Notes: generated from the sequence alone by a model not told the origin. A stretch of DNA of 64,000 nucleotides from Pseudonocardia autotrophica (GCF_000717175.1 NZ_JNYD01000004.1:62001-126000); one strand, 5' to 3'. Shown: positions 1 through 9,207, counted from the stretch's first letter. Numbers and translations: made by a program.

Positions 1-392
1 CGGCGGAGCAGGTTCGGGACCGACGCGTCCTTCGCCGGGATCCAGAACATCGCGCACAGCTCGATCAGGAAGGTGGCCGCGAACAGCCACCACAGCGAGC
101 CGACGATCGGGATCGAGACGAACAGACAGAACCGCAGCACGTCGCACGTGACCATCACGCGGCGCCGGTCGAAGCGGTCCGCCAGGGCGCCGGCGATCGG
201 GCCGAGCAGCAGCGCGGGCAGCAGCTTCGTGGCGACCACCCCGCCGAGCGCGAAGCTCTGCGCCGCGTAGCCGCTGGTCAGTTGGGTGGCCAGGGACGTC
301 AACGCCAGCAGGCTCAACCACTCGCCGGTGGCGGTGAAGGCCGTGACGGTCCAGAGCCTGCGGAACGCGGGGATGGCCAGGACGCTGCGCAC
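1..392 (-). CDS. MFS transporter, N-terminal part (runs off the left edge)
   Basis: The visible N-terminal part reads as a major facilitator superfamily permease: an initial stretch with PAFRRLW, a first hydrophobic helix, then the loop motif LADRFDRRRVM, which matches the MFS motif A (GxLaDrxGrrr) between helices 2 and 3, and a further helix. This resembles drug or siderophore exporters of the EntS type. The start is uncertain. I chose GTG at 392. A strong Shine-Dalgarno-like GGAGGTGA lies further upstream (around 466-474 on this strand), but no ordinary in-frame start follows it closely. The substrate cannot be told from this fragment. Confidence 0.8.
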   Translation of the reverse strand, partial: MRSVLAIPAFRRLWTVTAFTATGEWLSLLALTSLATQLTSGYAAQSFALGGVVATKLLPALLLGPIAGALADRFDRRRVMVTCDVLRFCLFVSIPIVGSLWWLFAATFLIELCAMFWIPAKDASVPNLLR

Positions 393-612
393 GCGGTGCG
401 CCGTGGGCGCCGGGTTGGCCGTACCCGTCAGACCGCCGGGAACGCTCTCCGAGCCGATCGCGGGTCACCTCCCTCGCGTGCGACGCCGACCGATCCCTGC
501 TCGACCGGGCATGGTCGACGGCGGGCCGCGCGCGAGCCGGGCCGGCCCCTGTCGTCGCCCTCAGGGTAGACGGGCGCACCGACAGGACGGCGCGGGCTCC
601 GCGCAGCCGGTC

Positions 613-1287
613 TCAGGAGTTCATCAGCGCGACGATCAACTGGACCAGGATGAGCAGGTAGATACCCACGAAGACGAGGGCGAAAGCGCGGGATCCGACG
701 CGCCCGCGCAACCGCCGCGACAGCCCGACGATCTGCGGGTCGGGGCGGACGGGCGGGCGGTGCTCGATCCCGTCGATCACGGCGCCGCGGCGGCGGTCGC
801 GTGGTGGGGCGGGTGGGGCCGTCGGGGAGCGGGCGAACGCGCGGAACAGGAGCGGGTCGACCAGCGGCACCGGCTCGGGGTCCGGGGTGGCCCGACCCAG
901 GTCGAGGGCGTGGGCCTCGGCCGGGACGGGAGGTGGGCCGGGGACGGGGAGGCGGAGCGGGGGTGGTTGCTGCTCGGCGCGCGCAGGGGGTTCGGGCTGA
1001 TCGGGGTGCTCGACGGGCTCGGACTCGTCGACGGCCGCGTCGGGCTCGGCCCGGTCGGCCGGCGTCAGGGGCTCGGCGGGCTCGACGGCTGTGGCCGGCT
1101 CGGACCGCTCACCGGCCTCGGGCTCATCGACGACCGCGTCGGCGGCGGCCGTGCGGGTGGGGCGGCGGCGGCCCGTCTGCCAGGGCGTCTCCGGCGCCGG
1201 GCGCTGGTCGGGCGCGGCCGGCCCGCGGAGGAAAGGGAGCAGGCCGACCCACCGGACGAGCACGTCGGCGCGGTGGACGTCGGCCAT
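613..1287 (-). CDS. Proline/glutamate-rich protein with a C-terminal membrane helix
   Basis: This protein of 224 residues was not recognised. A short N-terminal segment (MADVHRADVLVRWVGLLPFL) is followed by a long disordered stretch rich in Pro, Ala, Glu and Asp (about residues 30-180), then a basic segment and one hydrophobic helix at the very C-terminus (FALVFVGIYLLILVQL), so it looks like a tail-anchored membrane protein. An upstream in-frame start at 1413 exists, but its extra 42 residues are read through the palindromic repeat array and look non-coding, so I chose the ATG at 1287. It lies downstream of the PBP gene on the same strand. Confidence 0.55.
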   Translation of the reverse strand: MADVHRADVLVRWVGLLPFLRGPAAPDQRPAPETPWQTGRRRPTRTAAADAVVDEPEAGERSEPATAVEPAEPLTPADRAEPDAAVDESEPVEHPDQPEPPARAEQQPPPLRLPVPGPPPVPAEAHALDLGRATPDPEPVPLVDPLLFRAFARSPTAPPAPPRDRRRGAVIDGIEHRPPVRPDPQIVGLSRRLRGRVGSRAFALVFVGIYLLILVQLIVALMNS

Positions 1288-1347
1288 GGGCGCCGATCGT
1301 AGAGCCGAACACGCGATCACACCCGCTGCCGCGACGGCGCGTCCCCA

Positions 1348-1450
1348 CGCACTGGGGAACCACGATGCGGATCTCGAGGGCCTGACAACGCATGATGGTT
1401 CCACAACGCGCATTCAGCCTGCCTGGCGCGCGTTGTGGATCCCTCCTGCG
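1348..1450. repeat. Array A of three 22-bp imperfect palindromes
   Basis: Units lie at 1348-1369, 1389-1410 and 1429-1450, spaced 41 and 40 bp start to start, each built as CGC[A/G]-nn-TGG-ww-CC-nnn-GCG around a GGWWCC core. The spacers (19 and 18 bp) are unrelated. The array fills the gap between the PBP stop codon and the next gene. The same unit occurs at 14052-14222 and 59036-59139. Confidence 0.75.
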
Positions 1451-1451
1451 G

Positions 1452-3863
1452 CTATCCGCCGTCGCCGCCGTTGTCCCCGCCGTCGTCGGGCCGGTCGCCC
1501 TCCTGCGGCGGCTGCCCCTCCTGGCCCGGCGGCCCGGGCTGACCCGGAGCCTGGCTCTCGGGCGCGGGCGGCGGGGCCGGCACGGTCCCGCTGCTGACCT
1601 GCAGCGTGATCTGCTCACCCGGCAGCGCGGTGCCGCGCGGACTCTGCCCGACGACCGTGCCCCGGGTGGCGAGGTTGTCGACGGTCCGCGTGGTGACCGT
1701 CCAGCCCGCCCGCTCGAGGATCGCGCGCGCGTCGTTCTGGCCGCGGCCCACGACGTCGGGCACCCGGCTCTCCGCGCCGCCGGTCAGGTACCGGTCGTCC
1801 GTGGGCGGCAGCGGGATCACCGGCGTGCCGTCGACCATCGGCTTGACCGCGCCGAACCAGGTCTCCGCCGGCGTCTTGCCGCCGAAGATGTTGCCGCTGC
1901 GGCAGGCGAAGGGGGAGCCGGCGCCGTCGCACAGCGGCCGGGGCGCGTTCGAGTTGTCGAAGGTGATCACCGCGCCGGACAGGTTGGGCAGGACCCCGAC
2001 GAACGCCGCGGACTTGTGCTGCTGCGTGGTGCCGGTCTTGCCGCCCATCGGCCGGTTCCAGCCGACCTGCCGGGCGGCGGCGGCCGAGGTGCCGTTGAGG
2101 TCGTCGTGGCTCAGGCCGGTGAACAGGGTGTTGGCCAGGCCCGGCTCAATGACCTGCTCGCACGGCGCCTCGGTGATCGCCACCGGGTTGCCGGCGGCGT
2201 CGGTGACCGAGTCGATCGGGCTTGGCGGGCACCACTTGCCGGAGCTGGCGATCGTGGCGCCGACGTTGGCGAGCTCGAGCACGCTCGTCGGCGTGACGCC
2301 CAGGGTGAACGACGCCTGCCGCTGCGCCTTGGTCACCTCGGCGATCGAGCGGTCCGTCCGACGGCCGGTGGCCGGGTCGACGAAGGGGGTCGTGGCCAGG
2401 GACTTCATGCCCATCCGGACCGCCATGTCGACGACGTCCGGGACCCCGGTGAACTCCTCGAGCTTGATGAACGCGGTGTTCGGCGAGGTGGCCAGGGCGT
2501 CCTGCAGGGACATCCGCTCGGGGTAGTTGCCCGCGTTGGCGACGGGGATCGGCCGGCCCCCGCCGTCGAGGTAGATCGGCGACGCGTAGCCGCTCGGCGG
2601 GACCGACATCTGGTAGTTGATGCCGAGGCCCTTCTCCAGCGCGGTGGCCGCGGTGAAGATCTTGTAGACCGAGCCGGCGCCCAGGTTGACCGGCTCGTAG
2701 GGCAGGCCGTAGCTGGTCTGCAGCGCGTCGGCGTCGAGGCCGAAGGTCCGGCTGGAGGCCATCGCGAGGACCTTGTGCTTGTCCTGCCCGGGCTCGACCA
2801 GGGACATCACGTTGGCGACGTTGGGCTGGGACGGCGGGACCTCGGCGTCGAGCGAGGCCTTGACCTTGGCGAGCTTGTCCCGGTCCAGCGTGGTCTTGAT
2901 CGTGTAGCCGCCGCGACCGATCTGCTCCGCGGAGAAGCCGGCCTCGGTGAGGTACTGGGTGACGTACTTGCAGAAGAACCCGGCGTCGCCGGCGCCGATG
3001 CAGCCGTTGGGCCGCGTGTTGAGCGGGCTGACGATCCCGAGCCCCTCGGCCGCGGCCGAGCGGGCCTGCGACTCGTCGATCATCCCCTGGTCGCGCATCT
3101 GGGCGATGACGACGTTGCGCCGGTCGAGCGCGGCCTGCGGGTTCTGCACCGGGTCGGTCGCCGCGGTGCTGCGCACCATGCCCGCGAGCAGCGCGGACTG
3201 CGCGACGGTGAGGTTCTTCGCGCTGGTGTTGAAGTACGTGCGGGCGGCGCTCTCGATGCCGTAGGCCCCGTTGCCCCAGAACACGATGTTCAGGTAGCGG
3301 GTGAGGATCTCCTCCTTGCTCAGCTGGCGCTCCAGCTGCAGGGCGATCCGCGCCTCCTTGAGCTTGCGCGCCGGCGTCTGCTCGGTGGCCTTGAGCCGCT
3401 CCGCCTCGGTCTGCGCCTCGACGTAGAGCGTGTAGTTCTTGACGTACTGCTGGGTCAGCGTGGACGCGCCCTGCACGACGTCGCCCGACGCCGAGTTCGC
3501 GATCACCGCGCGGATGGTGCCCTGCCAGTCGACGCCCTGGTGCTCGTAGAAGCGGCGGTCCTCGATCGCGACCATCGCGGCCTTCATCGCGGGCGAGATC
3601 TCGTCCGCGGTGACCTGCGTGCGGTTCTGGTCGAAGATGTAGGCGATCGGCTGGCCGGCGTTGTCGGTCAGCGTGGTGGCCAGCGGCAGGCCGCCCTCGA
3701 CCAGGCTGCTCGACGTGGAGTTGACGCTGTCCCCCGCGTCGTTGCTGACCAGCCCGACACCCGCGACGAACGGGAACGCCATCCCCGCCGTGACGACGCC
3801 GGCGAGCACGCAGAGGCCCAGCAGCAGGCCGATCGGCCGGGCCAGGTGACGGGGAGGAGCCAC
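1452..3863 (-). CDS. ponA2: Class A penicillin-binding protein with PASTA domain (PonA2-like)
   Basis: This bifunctional peptidoglycan glycosyltransferase and DD-transpeptidase of 803 residues is anchored in the cytoplasmic membrane. One transmembrane helix lies near residues 9-35. A GT51 domain follows (AIEDRRFYEHQGVD with the catalytic Glu, then QGASTLTQQ). The transpeptidase domain carries the SxxK serine in GSVYK near residue 399, SPN and GKTGTT. A single PASTA repeat (VPDVVGRGQNDA) lies near residue 700, then a Pro/Gly-rich tail. The GTG at 3863 starts just before the membrane helix; longer forms add an unconvincing arginine-rich extension. It is divergent from whiB, the arrangement of ponA2 and whiB4 in mycobacteria, where PonA2 supports survival under acid and oxygen stress. 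Confidence 0.93.
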   Translation of the reverse strand: MAPPRHLARPIGLLLGLCVLAGVVTAGMAFPFVAGVGLVSNDAGDSVNSTSSSLVEGGLPLATTLTDNAGQPIAYIFDQNRTQVTADEISPAMKAAMVAIEDRRFYEHQGVDWQGTIRAVIANSASGDVVQGASTLTQQYVKNYTLYVEAQTEAERLKATEQTPARKLKEARIALQLERQLSKEEILTRYLNIVFWGNGAYGIESAARTYFNTSAKNLTVAQSALLAGMVRSTAATDPVQNPQAALDRRNVVIAQMRDQGMIDESQARSAAAEGLGIVSPLNTRPNGCIGAGDAGFFCKYVTQYLTEAGFSAEQIGRGGYTIKTTLDRDKLAKVKASLDAEVPPSQPNVANVMSLVEPGQDKHKVLAMASSRTFGLDADALQTSYGLPYEPVNLGAGSVYKIFTAATALEKGLGINYQMSVPPSGYASPIYLDGGGRPIPVANAGNYPERMSLQDALATSPNTAFIKLEEFTGVPDVVDMAVRMGMKSLATTPFVDPATGRRTDRSIAEVTKAQRQASFTLGVTPTSVLELANVGATIASSGKWCPPSPIDSVTDAAGNPVAITEAPCEQVIEPGLANTLFTGLSHDDLNGTSAAAARQVGWNRPMGGKTGTTQQHKSAAFVGVLPNLSGAVITFDNSNAPRPLCDGAGSPFACRSGNIFGGKTPAETWFGAVKPMVDGTPVIPLPPTDDRYLTGGAESRVPDVVGRGQNDARAILERAGWTVTTRTVDNLATRGTVVGQSPRGTALPGEQITLQVSSGTVPAPPPAPESQAPGQPGPPGQEGQPPQEGDRPDDGGDNGGDGG

Positions 3864-4006
3864 GGTCGGGAAGCGTAACCGGCCCGGCGTCACCGTTCTG
3901 TCAGGTTGAGTAGTTCTGCGTGGTGTCGGGCGGAACCGGACGCTCGCAGAATCCGTCCCAGTTGCCGAACGCGGGCCGAGCGGGCCCGCCCGGGGCGGAG
4001 GAGACG

Positions 4007-4432
4007 ATGGTGGACGCACGTGCCGCGAGCAGGTGGAACTGGCGGATCGCCGCCCGTTGCCGGACCGCCGACGCCGAGGAGCTGTTCGTGCGGGGCGCCG
4101 AGCAGCGGCGGGCGCGGCAGTTCTGCGCGACGTGCCCGGTCCGGATGGAGTGCCTCGCCCATGCGCTCGACGAGCGGGTGGAGTTCGGGGTGTGGGGCGG
4201 GACCACCGAGCGGGAGCGGCGTGCCCTGCTGCGCTCGCGGCCCGGGGTGCGGTCGTGGGCGGAGCTGCTGCGGGCGGCGCGGGCGGAGCACTACGCCGCG
4301 GGCGGCCCCGCGGGGTCGATCGGGTCGGCCGGGTCGGCGGCGTCGGCCGTGTCCGCTGTGTCGGCCGCGGAGGAGTCGGCGATGGCCATGGCGGACCTGC
4401 TGCCGTCACCCGACCGGAGGACGGCCTGCTGA
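4007..4432 (+). CDS. whiB4: WhiB-family iron-sulfur regulator (WhiB4-like)
   Basis: This is a small redox-sensing DNA-binding protein of 141 residues. Four cysteines for a [4Fe-4S] cluster are visible: one in AARCRTA and three in FCATCPVRMECL. The family turn motif appears as FGVWGG, followed by the basic segment TERERRALLR that binds DNA. A low-complexity Gly/Ser/Ala tail follows. ATG 4007 has a GGAGGAGA ribosome site just upstream; earlier in-frame starts add a poorly conserved leader. Its position divergent from the PBP gene and beside paired ArsA ATPases matches mycobacterial whiB4, a regulator of the oxidative-stress response. Confidence 0.9.
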   Translation: MVDARAASRWNWRIAARCRTADAEELFVRGAEQRRARQFCATCPVRMECLAHALDERVEFGVWGGTTERERRALLRSRPGVRSWAELLRAARAEHYAAGGPAGSIGSAGSAASAVSAVSAAEESAMAMADLLPSPDRRTAC

Positions 4433-4483
4433 CCGCGCGCAGTACCGTGGTCGGGCCCGCACCACCCAGCCCGGAGGACGACC

Positions 4484-5173
4484 GTGATCTCGACCGGTGG
4501 GGTGGACTTCGTCGCGGGCCTGTACCGCCGGTACGCCGCCGACCTGGTCGAGGTCGTCGCGCAGCAGCGGGCGCTGGCGGCCGACGACCGGGTCCGTCCG
4601 GGGCTCGACGACCTCGAGGCCGAGATCACCTACCTGCTCCTGCGGCAGCTGCGTCCGGAGCACGTGGTGGAGATCGGCACCTCGCGCGGCTGGACCACGT
4701 CCTGGCTGCTCAGCGCGCTACGGGACAACGGGTGCGGGCGCCTGGTCTCCTTCCGGCGGACCCGGCGCCCGTCGGCCGTGCCGCCGGAGCTGGCCGAGGA
4801 CCGGTGGACCGTCTACACCGGCGACGTCCGGGCGCGGCTCGAGGCGCTGCCGGAGACGACCGACTTCCTCCTGCTCGACGCGACGCACACCGCCCGGTTC
4901 GGGCGCTGGTACGTGCGGACGGTGTTCCCGCGGCTGGCGTCGGGCACGCCGGTCGGGGTGCACGAGGTGTACCGGGGCCGGTCGGCGTGGGTGCGGCACG
5001 AGGGCGGCGTGGTGCTCGACTGGCTCGCCGAGCGGGACGTCCCGCACTTCACGGTGGCCCCGCGCCGGGTGCCGCAGACCTTCGCCGCACTCCTCGACCT
5101 GCGCCGCGAGCTGGGCGTCGAGGGGGCGCGCGGGACGAGCGTCAACCCGATGATCTGGTTCGAGATGCCGTAG
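4484..5173 (+). CDS. Class I SAM-dependent methyltransferase-like protein
   Basis: This protein of 229 residues has a Rossmann-type methyltransferase core. Motif I appears as VVEIGTSRGWTTSWLL near residue 61, and an acidic motif follows later (FLLLDATHT). This pattern fits the methyltransf_24/class I family, in which the enzyme transfers a methyl group from S-adenosylmethionine. The substrate is unknown. The GTG start at 4484 has GGAGGA seven bases upstream. A promoter-like TACCGT lies at about 4444. It sits 51 bp after whiB4 and may be independently transcribed. Confidence 0.7.
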   Translation: MISTGGVDFVAGLYRRYAADLVEVVAQQRALAADDRVRPGLDDLEAEITYLLLRQLRPEHVVEIGTSRGWTTSWLLSALRDNGCGRLVSFRRTRRPSAVPPELAEDRWTVYTGDVRARLEALPETTDFLLLDATHTARFGRWYVRTVFPRLASGTPVGVHEVYRGRSAWVRHEGGVVLDWLAERDVPHFTVAPRRVPQTFAALLDLRRELGVEGARGTSVNPMIWFEMP

Positions 5174-5254
5174 GCCGATCGGTGGGTGGCGAGTCGGGGC
5201 AGGTGTGGCCGCCCCGCAACCGGTCATTCCCTCCGCAGACGGAAGGGGTGTGCA

Positions 5255-5575
5255 ATGGCCGATCCGCAGGAGGACGACCGTCCGGTCGTCGACGGCACCC
5301 GTGCGACGCCGGAGGAGCTGCGCGCGGAGGTCGAGCGCCTGACCGACGAGCGCCGGCAGGAGGCCGACGAGCTGCGTGAGGACATCGGCGCGACCGTGCA
5401 CGAGCTGGCGGAACGCCTCGACCTCCCCTCCCGCGCCAAGGCCCGCCTTCGTTCGGTTCCGCCGGTCGCCTGGGCCGGCGCCGCAGGTGCCGCGGTCCTG
5501 GTGACAGGGCTGGTGGCGCTGCTCAAGGCCCGCCGCAACGCCTCCACCCGCCGCCCCAGGCGCCGCCGCCGCTGA
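5255..5575 (+). CDS. DUF3618-type membrane-anchored protein
   Basis: This small protein of 106 residues has an acidic helical N-terminal half (EELRAEVERLTDERRQEADELRED) that matches the DUF3618 pattern: a short coiled-coil followed by IGATVHELAERLD. A single membrane helix follows (WAGAAGAAVLVTGLVALL), then a very basic C-terminus ending in RRPRRRRR. Such proteins usually occur with DUF1469-type phage-holin-like partners, which I do not see here. The ATG at 5255 follows an AAGGGG ribosome site. A perfect 42-bp palindrome lies just downstream. Confidence 0.75.
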   Translation: MADPQEDDRPVVDGTRATPEELRAEVERLTDERRQEADELREDIGATVHELAERLDLPSRAKARLRSVPPVAWAGAAGAAVLVTGLVALLKARRNASTRRPRRRRR

Positions 5576-5583
5576 AGCCCGCT

Positions 5584-5625
5584 CGTGAGTGGCGATGGTC
5601 GCCATGGCGACCATCGCCACTCACG
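5584..5625. terminator. Perfect 42-bp palindrome between convergent genes
   Basis: Both 21-base arms are fully complementary (beginning CGTGAGTGGCGATGG), with no loop bases. It lies between the stop codons of the DUF3618 gene and the ArsA-type gene, so it can act as a terminator in both directions. Its GTGAGTG...CACTCACGGGGTC ends resemble the repeat copies at 26971-27035 and 31522-31586. Confidence 0.75.
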
Positions 5626-5628
5626 GGG

Positions 5629-6804
5629 TCACCGGAGCTGGTGCACCGTGCCGGCGGAGGTGGGCGGGAGCTCGTCCTCGGCGGCCAGCCGTTCGCCGAC
5701 CTCGCGCAGGCCGTCGAGGTCGCTGATGTCGCCGGCGACCGCGGGCACCCGCACGACCGGGACGGTCGGGTGGGCGCCGGAGAAGCGGGCGAGCAGGCGC
5801 TCCTCGCGCTCGGCGAGGTCAACCCGGTCCGCGTGCAGCCGGAGCACCGCGCCGGCCAGGCGGGACGAGCCGGCGTTCTCCGCAGCCGTGCGCGCACGGG
5901 CGGCCGACAACGGCGCGAGCACCGGGTGCGTCCGGTTGAGGACGAGCCCGGCCAGTGGCATCTCCTCGCCCGCCAGCCGGTCGACGAAGTACGCGGCCTC
6001 GCGCAGGGCGTCGGGCTCCGGGGCGGCGACGACCACGAACGACGTGCCGGGCGAGCGCAGCAGCTCGTAGGTCTTCGTCGCACGCTCACGGAACCCGCCG
6101 AACATGGTGTCGAAGGCCTGGACGAACGCCGAGGCGTCGGCCAGCAGCTGGCCGCCCAGGATCGTCGAGACGGCCTTCGCGAACAGCCCGAACCCGGCCC
6201 CGACGATCTTCCGCAGGCCCCGGCCGCCGGCCCGCGCCGGCGAACTGAGCAGCCGGATCATGCGGCCGTCGAGGAAGGTCGACATGCGCTGCGGGGCGTC
6301 GAGGAAGTCCAGCGCCGAGCGCGACGGCGGAGTGTCGACCACGATCAGGTCCCACTCGCCGCGGGCGCAGAGCTGCCCCAGCTTCTCCATCGCCATGTAC
6401 TCCTGCGTGCCGGAGAACGAGTTGGAGATCGTCTGGTAGAAGGGGTTCGCGATGATCTTCTCGGCCCGGTCCGGGGTCGAGTGCGCGTACACCATCTCGT
6501 CGAAGGTGCGGTGCATGTCCAGCATCATCGCCTGCAGCGAGCCGCCCTTCGCGGGGCCGTCGAGGCCCGGGACGGTGCCCGGATCGTTGCTCAGCTCGTC
6601 CAGCCCGAGGGCCTGGGCCAGCCGCTTGGCCGGGTCGATCGTGAGCACCACGACGGTGCGGCCACGCTCGGCCGCGCGCAGGGCGAGGGCGGCGGCCGTG
6701 GTGGTCTTGCCGACGCCGCCGGAGCCGCAGCAGACGAGGATCCGGGTGTCCGGGTCGTCGATCAGGGCGTCGGCGTCGAGCACGGGCGGGGCGGCCGGGC
6801 TCAT
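5629..6804 (-). CDS. ArsA/GET3-family anion-transporting ATPase, second of a pair
   Basis: This P-loop ATPase of 391 residues belongs to the ArsA/GET3/MipZ class. The deviant Walker A is [10 protein letters not shown] near residue 26, switch I is near [11 protein letters not shown], and switch II is [13 protein letters not shown]. The family acts as a nucleotide-gated dimer in anion export or membrane-protein targeting. Its ATG overlaps the TGA of the upstream ArsA-type gene (ATGA at 6801-6804), so the two are translationally coupled and may work as a heterodimer. In M. tuberculosis the corresponding pair is Rv3679-Rv3680. No arsB or arsR lies nearby, so arsenite export is not implied. Confidence 0.88.
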   Translation of the reverse strand: MSPAAPPVLDADALIDDPDTRILVCCGSGGVGKTTTAAALALRAAERGRTVVVLTIDPAKRLAQALGLDELSNDPGTVPGLDGPAKGGSLQAMMLDMHRTFDEMVYAHSTPDRAEKIIANPFYQTISNSFSGTQEYMAMEKLGQLCARGEWDLIVVDTPPSRSALDFLDAPQRMSTFLDGRMIRLLSSPARAGGRGLRKIVGAGFGLFAKAVSTILGGQLLADASAFVQAFDTMFGGFRERATKTYELLRSPGTSFVVVAAPEPDALREAAYFVDRLAGEEMPLAGLVLNRTHPVLAPLSAARARTAAENAGSSRLAGAVLRLHADRVDLAEREERLLARFSGAHPTVPVVRVPAVAGDISDLDGLREVGERLAAEDELPPTSAGTVHQLR

Positions 6805-7805
6805 CGGCGCACCCCCTGCTCGCACAGGTGCTCGGCCAGCTCGTAGAGCGCGCCGAGATCGACCCCGCCCAGCAGTTGCGGCAGCTCCAGGCGCGCGATG
6901 TCCCCGCTCTCCCGGGTCAGCCGGTCCCCGGCGGCCACCTCGGCGGCGACCCGGACGGCGTGCTCGACGGTCTCGGCCACCAACCCGTCGATCACCTCGG
7001 GCGGCAGGTCGAGGCCGGCGGTGGCGAGCCCGGTGTGGATGCGCCCGGCGTCGACCCGGCCGTGCGCGGCCGAGGCCACCGACCGGTCCGGCAGCCACTG
7101 CTCCCGCACCCGGTTGACGACGATCGAGCCGACCCGCAGATCCGCGGCCTGCAGCTCGCGCACCGCGTCGAGCGTCTCGGTCACCGGCAGGTCCTCCAGC
7201 AGCGTGACCAGGTGCACCATCGTGCGGTCCGAGTGCAGCAGCTCGACCACGCCCTCGGCCTGGCTGTGGATGGGGCCGGTGCGGGCGAGTTCGGCCATCG
7301 CGCGGGTGACGTCGAGGAACGTCACCAGCCGGCCGGTGGGCGGGGCGTCGAGCACGACGGCGTCGTAGACCGGTCTCCCGTTCTCCCGGCGCGAGACGGT
7401 CTCCTTCACCTTGCCGGTGAGCAGCACGTCCCGGAGACCGGGCGCGAGCGTGGTGGCGAACTCGATCGCCCCCATCTTGCGCAGGGTCCGGCCGGCCACG
7501 CCCAGCTTGTAGAACATCTCGAAGTACTCGAGCAGCGCGGCCTCGGCGTCGACGGCGAGCGCGCGGACCTCGCCGCCGCCCGGCGCGACGGCGATCCGGC
7601 GCTCCTCGTAGGGCAGTGGGGCGGTGTCGAAGACCTGGGCGATGCCCTGCCGGCCCTCGACCTCCACGAGCAGGGTCCGGCGGCCGCGCGAGGCGAGCGC
7701 CAGGGCGAGCGCCGCCGCGACCGTCGTCTTCCCCGTCCCGCCCTTGCCCGAGACCACGTGCAGTCGGGCCGCCCACGGATCGGCGGCCCCGGCGGATGAC
7801 GTCAC
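6801..7805 (-). CDS. ArsA/GET3-family ATPase, first of a pair
   Basis: This is a soluble ATPase of 334 residues. The signature-lysine Walker A is [10 protein letters not shown] near residue 19, and switch II is [14 protein letters not shown]. It is shorter than its partner. The start is GTG 7805. The end overlaps the next gene by four bases, giving a two-gene operon on the minus strand, divergent from the DUF4177-RidA operon. In mycobacteria the pair is reported to help tolerate membrane and oxidative stress; the cargo or substrate here is unknown. Confidence 0.88.
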   Translation of the reverse strand: MTSSAGAADPWAARLHVVSGKGGTGKTTVAAALALALASRGRRTLLVEVEGRQGIAQVFDTAPLPYEERRIAVAPGGGEVRALAVDAEAALLEYFEMFYKLGVAGRTLRKMGAIEFATTLAPGLRDVLLTGKVKETVSRRENGRPVYDAVVLDAPPTGRLVTFLDVTRAMAELARTGPIHSQAEGVVELLHSDRTMVHLVTLLEDLPVTETLDAVRELQAADLRVGSIVVNRVREQWLPDRSVASAAHGRVDAGRIHTGLATAGLDLPPEVIDGLVAETVEHAVRVAAEVAAGDRLTRESGDIARLELPQLLGGVDLGALYELAEHLCEQGVRR

Positions 7806-7946
7806 GCCACCAGCGTACGGAGCGGTGCGGCGAGCGGCCCGTTCGACCGGACCGGTCTCCGTGCCCGCTTCCCGCCGATCCGTCCGGGGACGCCCGCTCG
7901 TCGCAGACCGGGCCGTCCGACCCGCTACCGGGTGACGGCGCCGGGC

Positions 7947-7952
7947 TACAGT
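7947..7952 (+). promoter_or_regulatory. -10 box of a leaderless-type promoter
   Basis: TACAGT lies eight bases before the ATG of the DUF4177 gene, so transcription would begin at or next to the start codon. No ribosome-binding sequence is present. Confidence 0.5.
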
Positions 7953-7960
7953 CCCGGCCC

Positions 7961-8137
7961 ATGACCTCCCCGGCCGTCACCAGGTGGGAATACCTGAACG
8001 CCCCGCTGCTGATCCACAACACCAAGGCGATCCTCGACAACTTCGGCCGGGACGGCTGGGAGCTGGTCTCGGTCGTCCCCGGTGCCACGCCGGAGAACCT
8101 CATCGCGTTCTTCAAGCGCCCGGTGCAGCAGTCGTGA
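7961..8137 (+). CDS. DUF4177 small protein
   Basis: This is a 58-residue protein whose core (WEYLNAPLL, then [14 protein letters not shown]) matches the DUF4177 pattern: a short beta strand, a helix and the GWELV strand. Function is unknown. Its GTGA stop/start overlap with ridA indicates translational coupling. In mycobacteria a protein of the same size precedes the RidA homologue. The mRNA is probably leaderless, with TACAGT eight bases upstream and no Shine-Dalgarno sequence. Confidence 0.8.
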   Translation: MTSPAVTRWEYLNAPLLIHNTKAILDNFGRDGWELVSVVPGATPENLIAFFKRPVQQS

Positions 8138-8592
8138 CGTCGCCCACGCAGCGGCTGGCCGAGCTCGGTCTCGAGCTGCCCACCGTGGCGGCCCCCGCGG
8201 GCTCGTACATCCCGGCCAAGGCGTCGGGCTCGCTCGTCTTCACCGCCGGTCAGGTGCCGTTCGTCGACGGCAAGCTGCCGAGGACGGGCAAGGTCGGCGC
8301 CGAGGTCACCGCCGAGGAGGCGAAGGACCTCGCCCGGATCTGCGCGCTCAACGCGCTCGCCGCGGTCGACGCGCTCGTCGGGCTGGACAACGTCAAGGGC
8401 GTGGTCAAGGTCGTCGGGTTCGTGGCGTCCGCCCCCGGGTTCGGCGGGCAGCCGGGCGTGATCAACGGCGCGTCGGACCTGCTCGCCGAGGTCTTCGGCG
8501 ACTCGGGTGCGCACGCCCGCTCCGCCGTCGGCGTCGCCGAGCTGCCGATCGACGCCCCGGTGGAGGTCGAGCTGATCGTCGAGGTCGCGTAG
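8134..8592 (+). CDS. RidA family enamine/imine deaminase
   Basis: This 152-residue protein of the RidA/YjgF family hydrolyses reactive enamine and imine intermediates released by PLP enzymes. Visible features are the strand [16 protein letters not shown] and the C-terminal [20 protein letters not shown], which ends the trimeric chorismate-mutase-like fold and carries the conserved Arg before SAVGV. The GTG at 8134 overlaps the preceding stop. The length is longer than canonical RidA (about 130), as in the actinobacterial subgroup. It is followed without a gap by the gene at 8592. Confidence 0.88.
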   Translation: MTSPTQRLAELGLELPTVAAPAGSYIPAKASGSLVFTAGQVPFVDGKLPRTGKVGAEVTAEEAKDLARICALNALAAVDALVGLDNVKGVVKVVGFVASAPGFGGQPGVINGASDLLAEVFGDSGAHARSAVGVAELPIDAPVEVELIVEVA

Positions 8593-9188
8593 TGGAGGCG
8601 GCAGCGGCCCACGAGCTGCTCGTCCGGCTGGCCGGGCGGCTGCCCGACGACGTCCTCTGGCGGCTGCGGGACTGGCTCGCCGCCGGTGCCGCGGCGCCGG
8701 TCGGGGCGCTGCTGCCGCGTGCCCTGCTGCGCAACCGGGTCGGGATCACCGACGCCGAACGCACCCTGCTCGCCGCCACGGCGGGCGAGAACCGCCTGGT
8801 CGACGCCGTCCTCCCGCTGCACACGCCGGACGCTCCCCATCCGGCGTTCGCGGCGGGCCCGGAGCTGCCCGATCTCGCCGTGCTGGGCGCGCTGGCCGTC
8901 GTGGCCGGGCACCCCGGCGCGCAGGAGCTGCGGCACGCGCGGCGCGGCCGGCACGGCGAACAACGGGTGCTCCTCGTCCTGGGCGCCGAGCGCGCCTGGG
9001 AGCTGACCGGCACCCTGCAGCGGCTGCTGCGCGTGCACGGCGACCGGACGCCGTGCGTCGAGGTGCTCCCCGGCGGGCTGGAGCCGCCCGCCTACCACCA
9101 GGCCGCCATCGTCGGGTCCCGCCCCGTGTGGGTGCGGCCCGGCGCCGAGACCGAGTCCGCGACGCCGGCGACCTCCGGCGCGAGCTGA
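8592..9188 (+). CDS. Uncharacterised helical protein, paralogue of the next gene's N-terminus
   Basis: This 198-residue protein was not recognised. It starts at GTG 8592, sharing one base with the ridA stop codon. Its first about 50 residues ([25 protein letters not shown]) align with the start of the following large protein (HHLLLALAGRVDDDLLATARELVA), suggesting a shared helical domain. The middle part resembles a fold with [20 protein letters not shown], and the tail is Ala/Thr-rich. No signal peptide or membrane helix is seen. Confidence 0.65.
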   Translation: MEAAAAHELLVRLAGRLPDDVLWRLRDWLAAGAAAPVGALLPRALLRNRVGITDAERTLLAATAGENRLVDAVLPLHTPDAPHPAFAAGPELPDLAVLGALAVVAGHPGAQELRHARRGRHGEQRVLLVLGAERAWELTGTLQRLLRVHGDRTPCVEVLPGGLEPPAYHQAAIVGSRPVWVRPGAETESATPATSGAS

Positions 9189-9207
9189 CCGAAAGAAGGA
9201 GGGCCCG

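Noticed and set aside
1392..3878. 828-codon plus-strand frame opposite the PBP gene
   Set aside because: The minus strand carries a complete PBP with all catalytic motifs; the plus frame is an Arg/Gly/Val-rich shadow.
5629..7805. Arsenite efflux operon
   Set aside because: The ATPases belong to the ArsA/GET3 class, but there is no arsB, arsC or arsR, and the neighbourhood matches the mycobacterial Rv3679-Rv3680 locus.
6805..8514. 961-codon minus-strand reading frame extending the second ArsA gene upstream
   Set aside because: The extension overlaps the first ArsA gene in another frame and ends in RidA; the ATGA overlap at 6801-6804 gives the real start.
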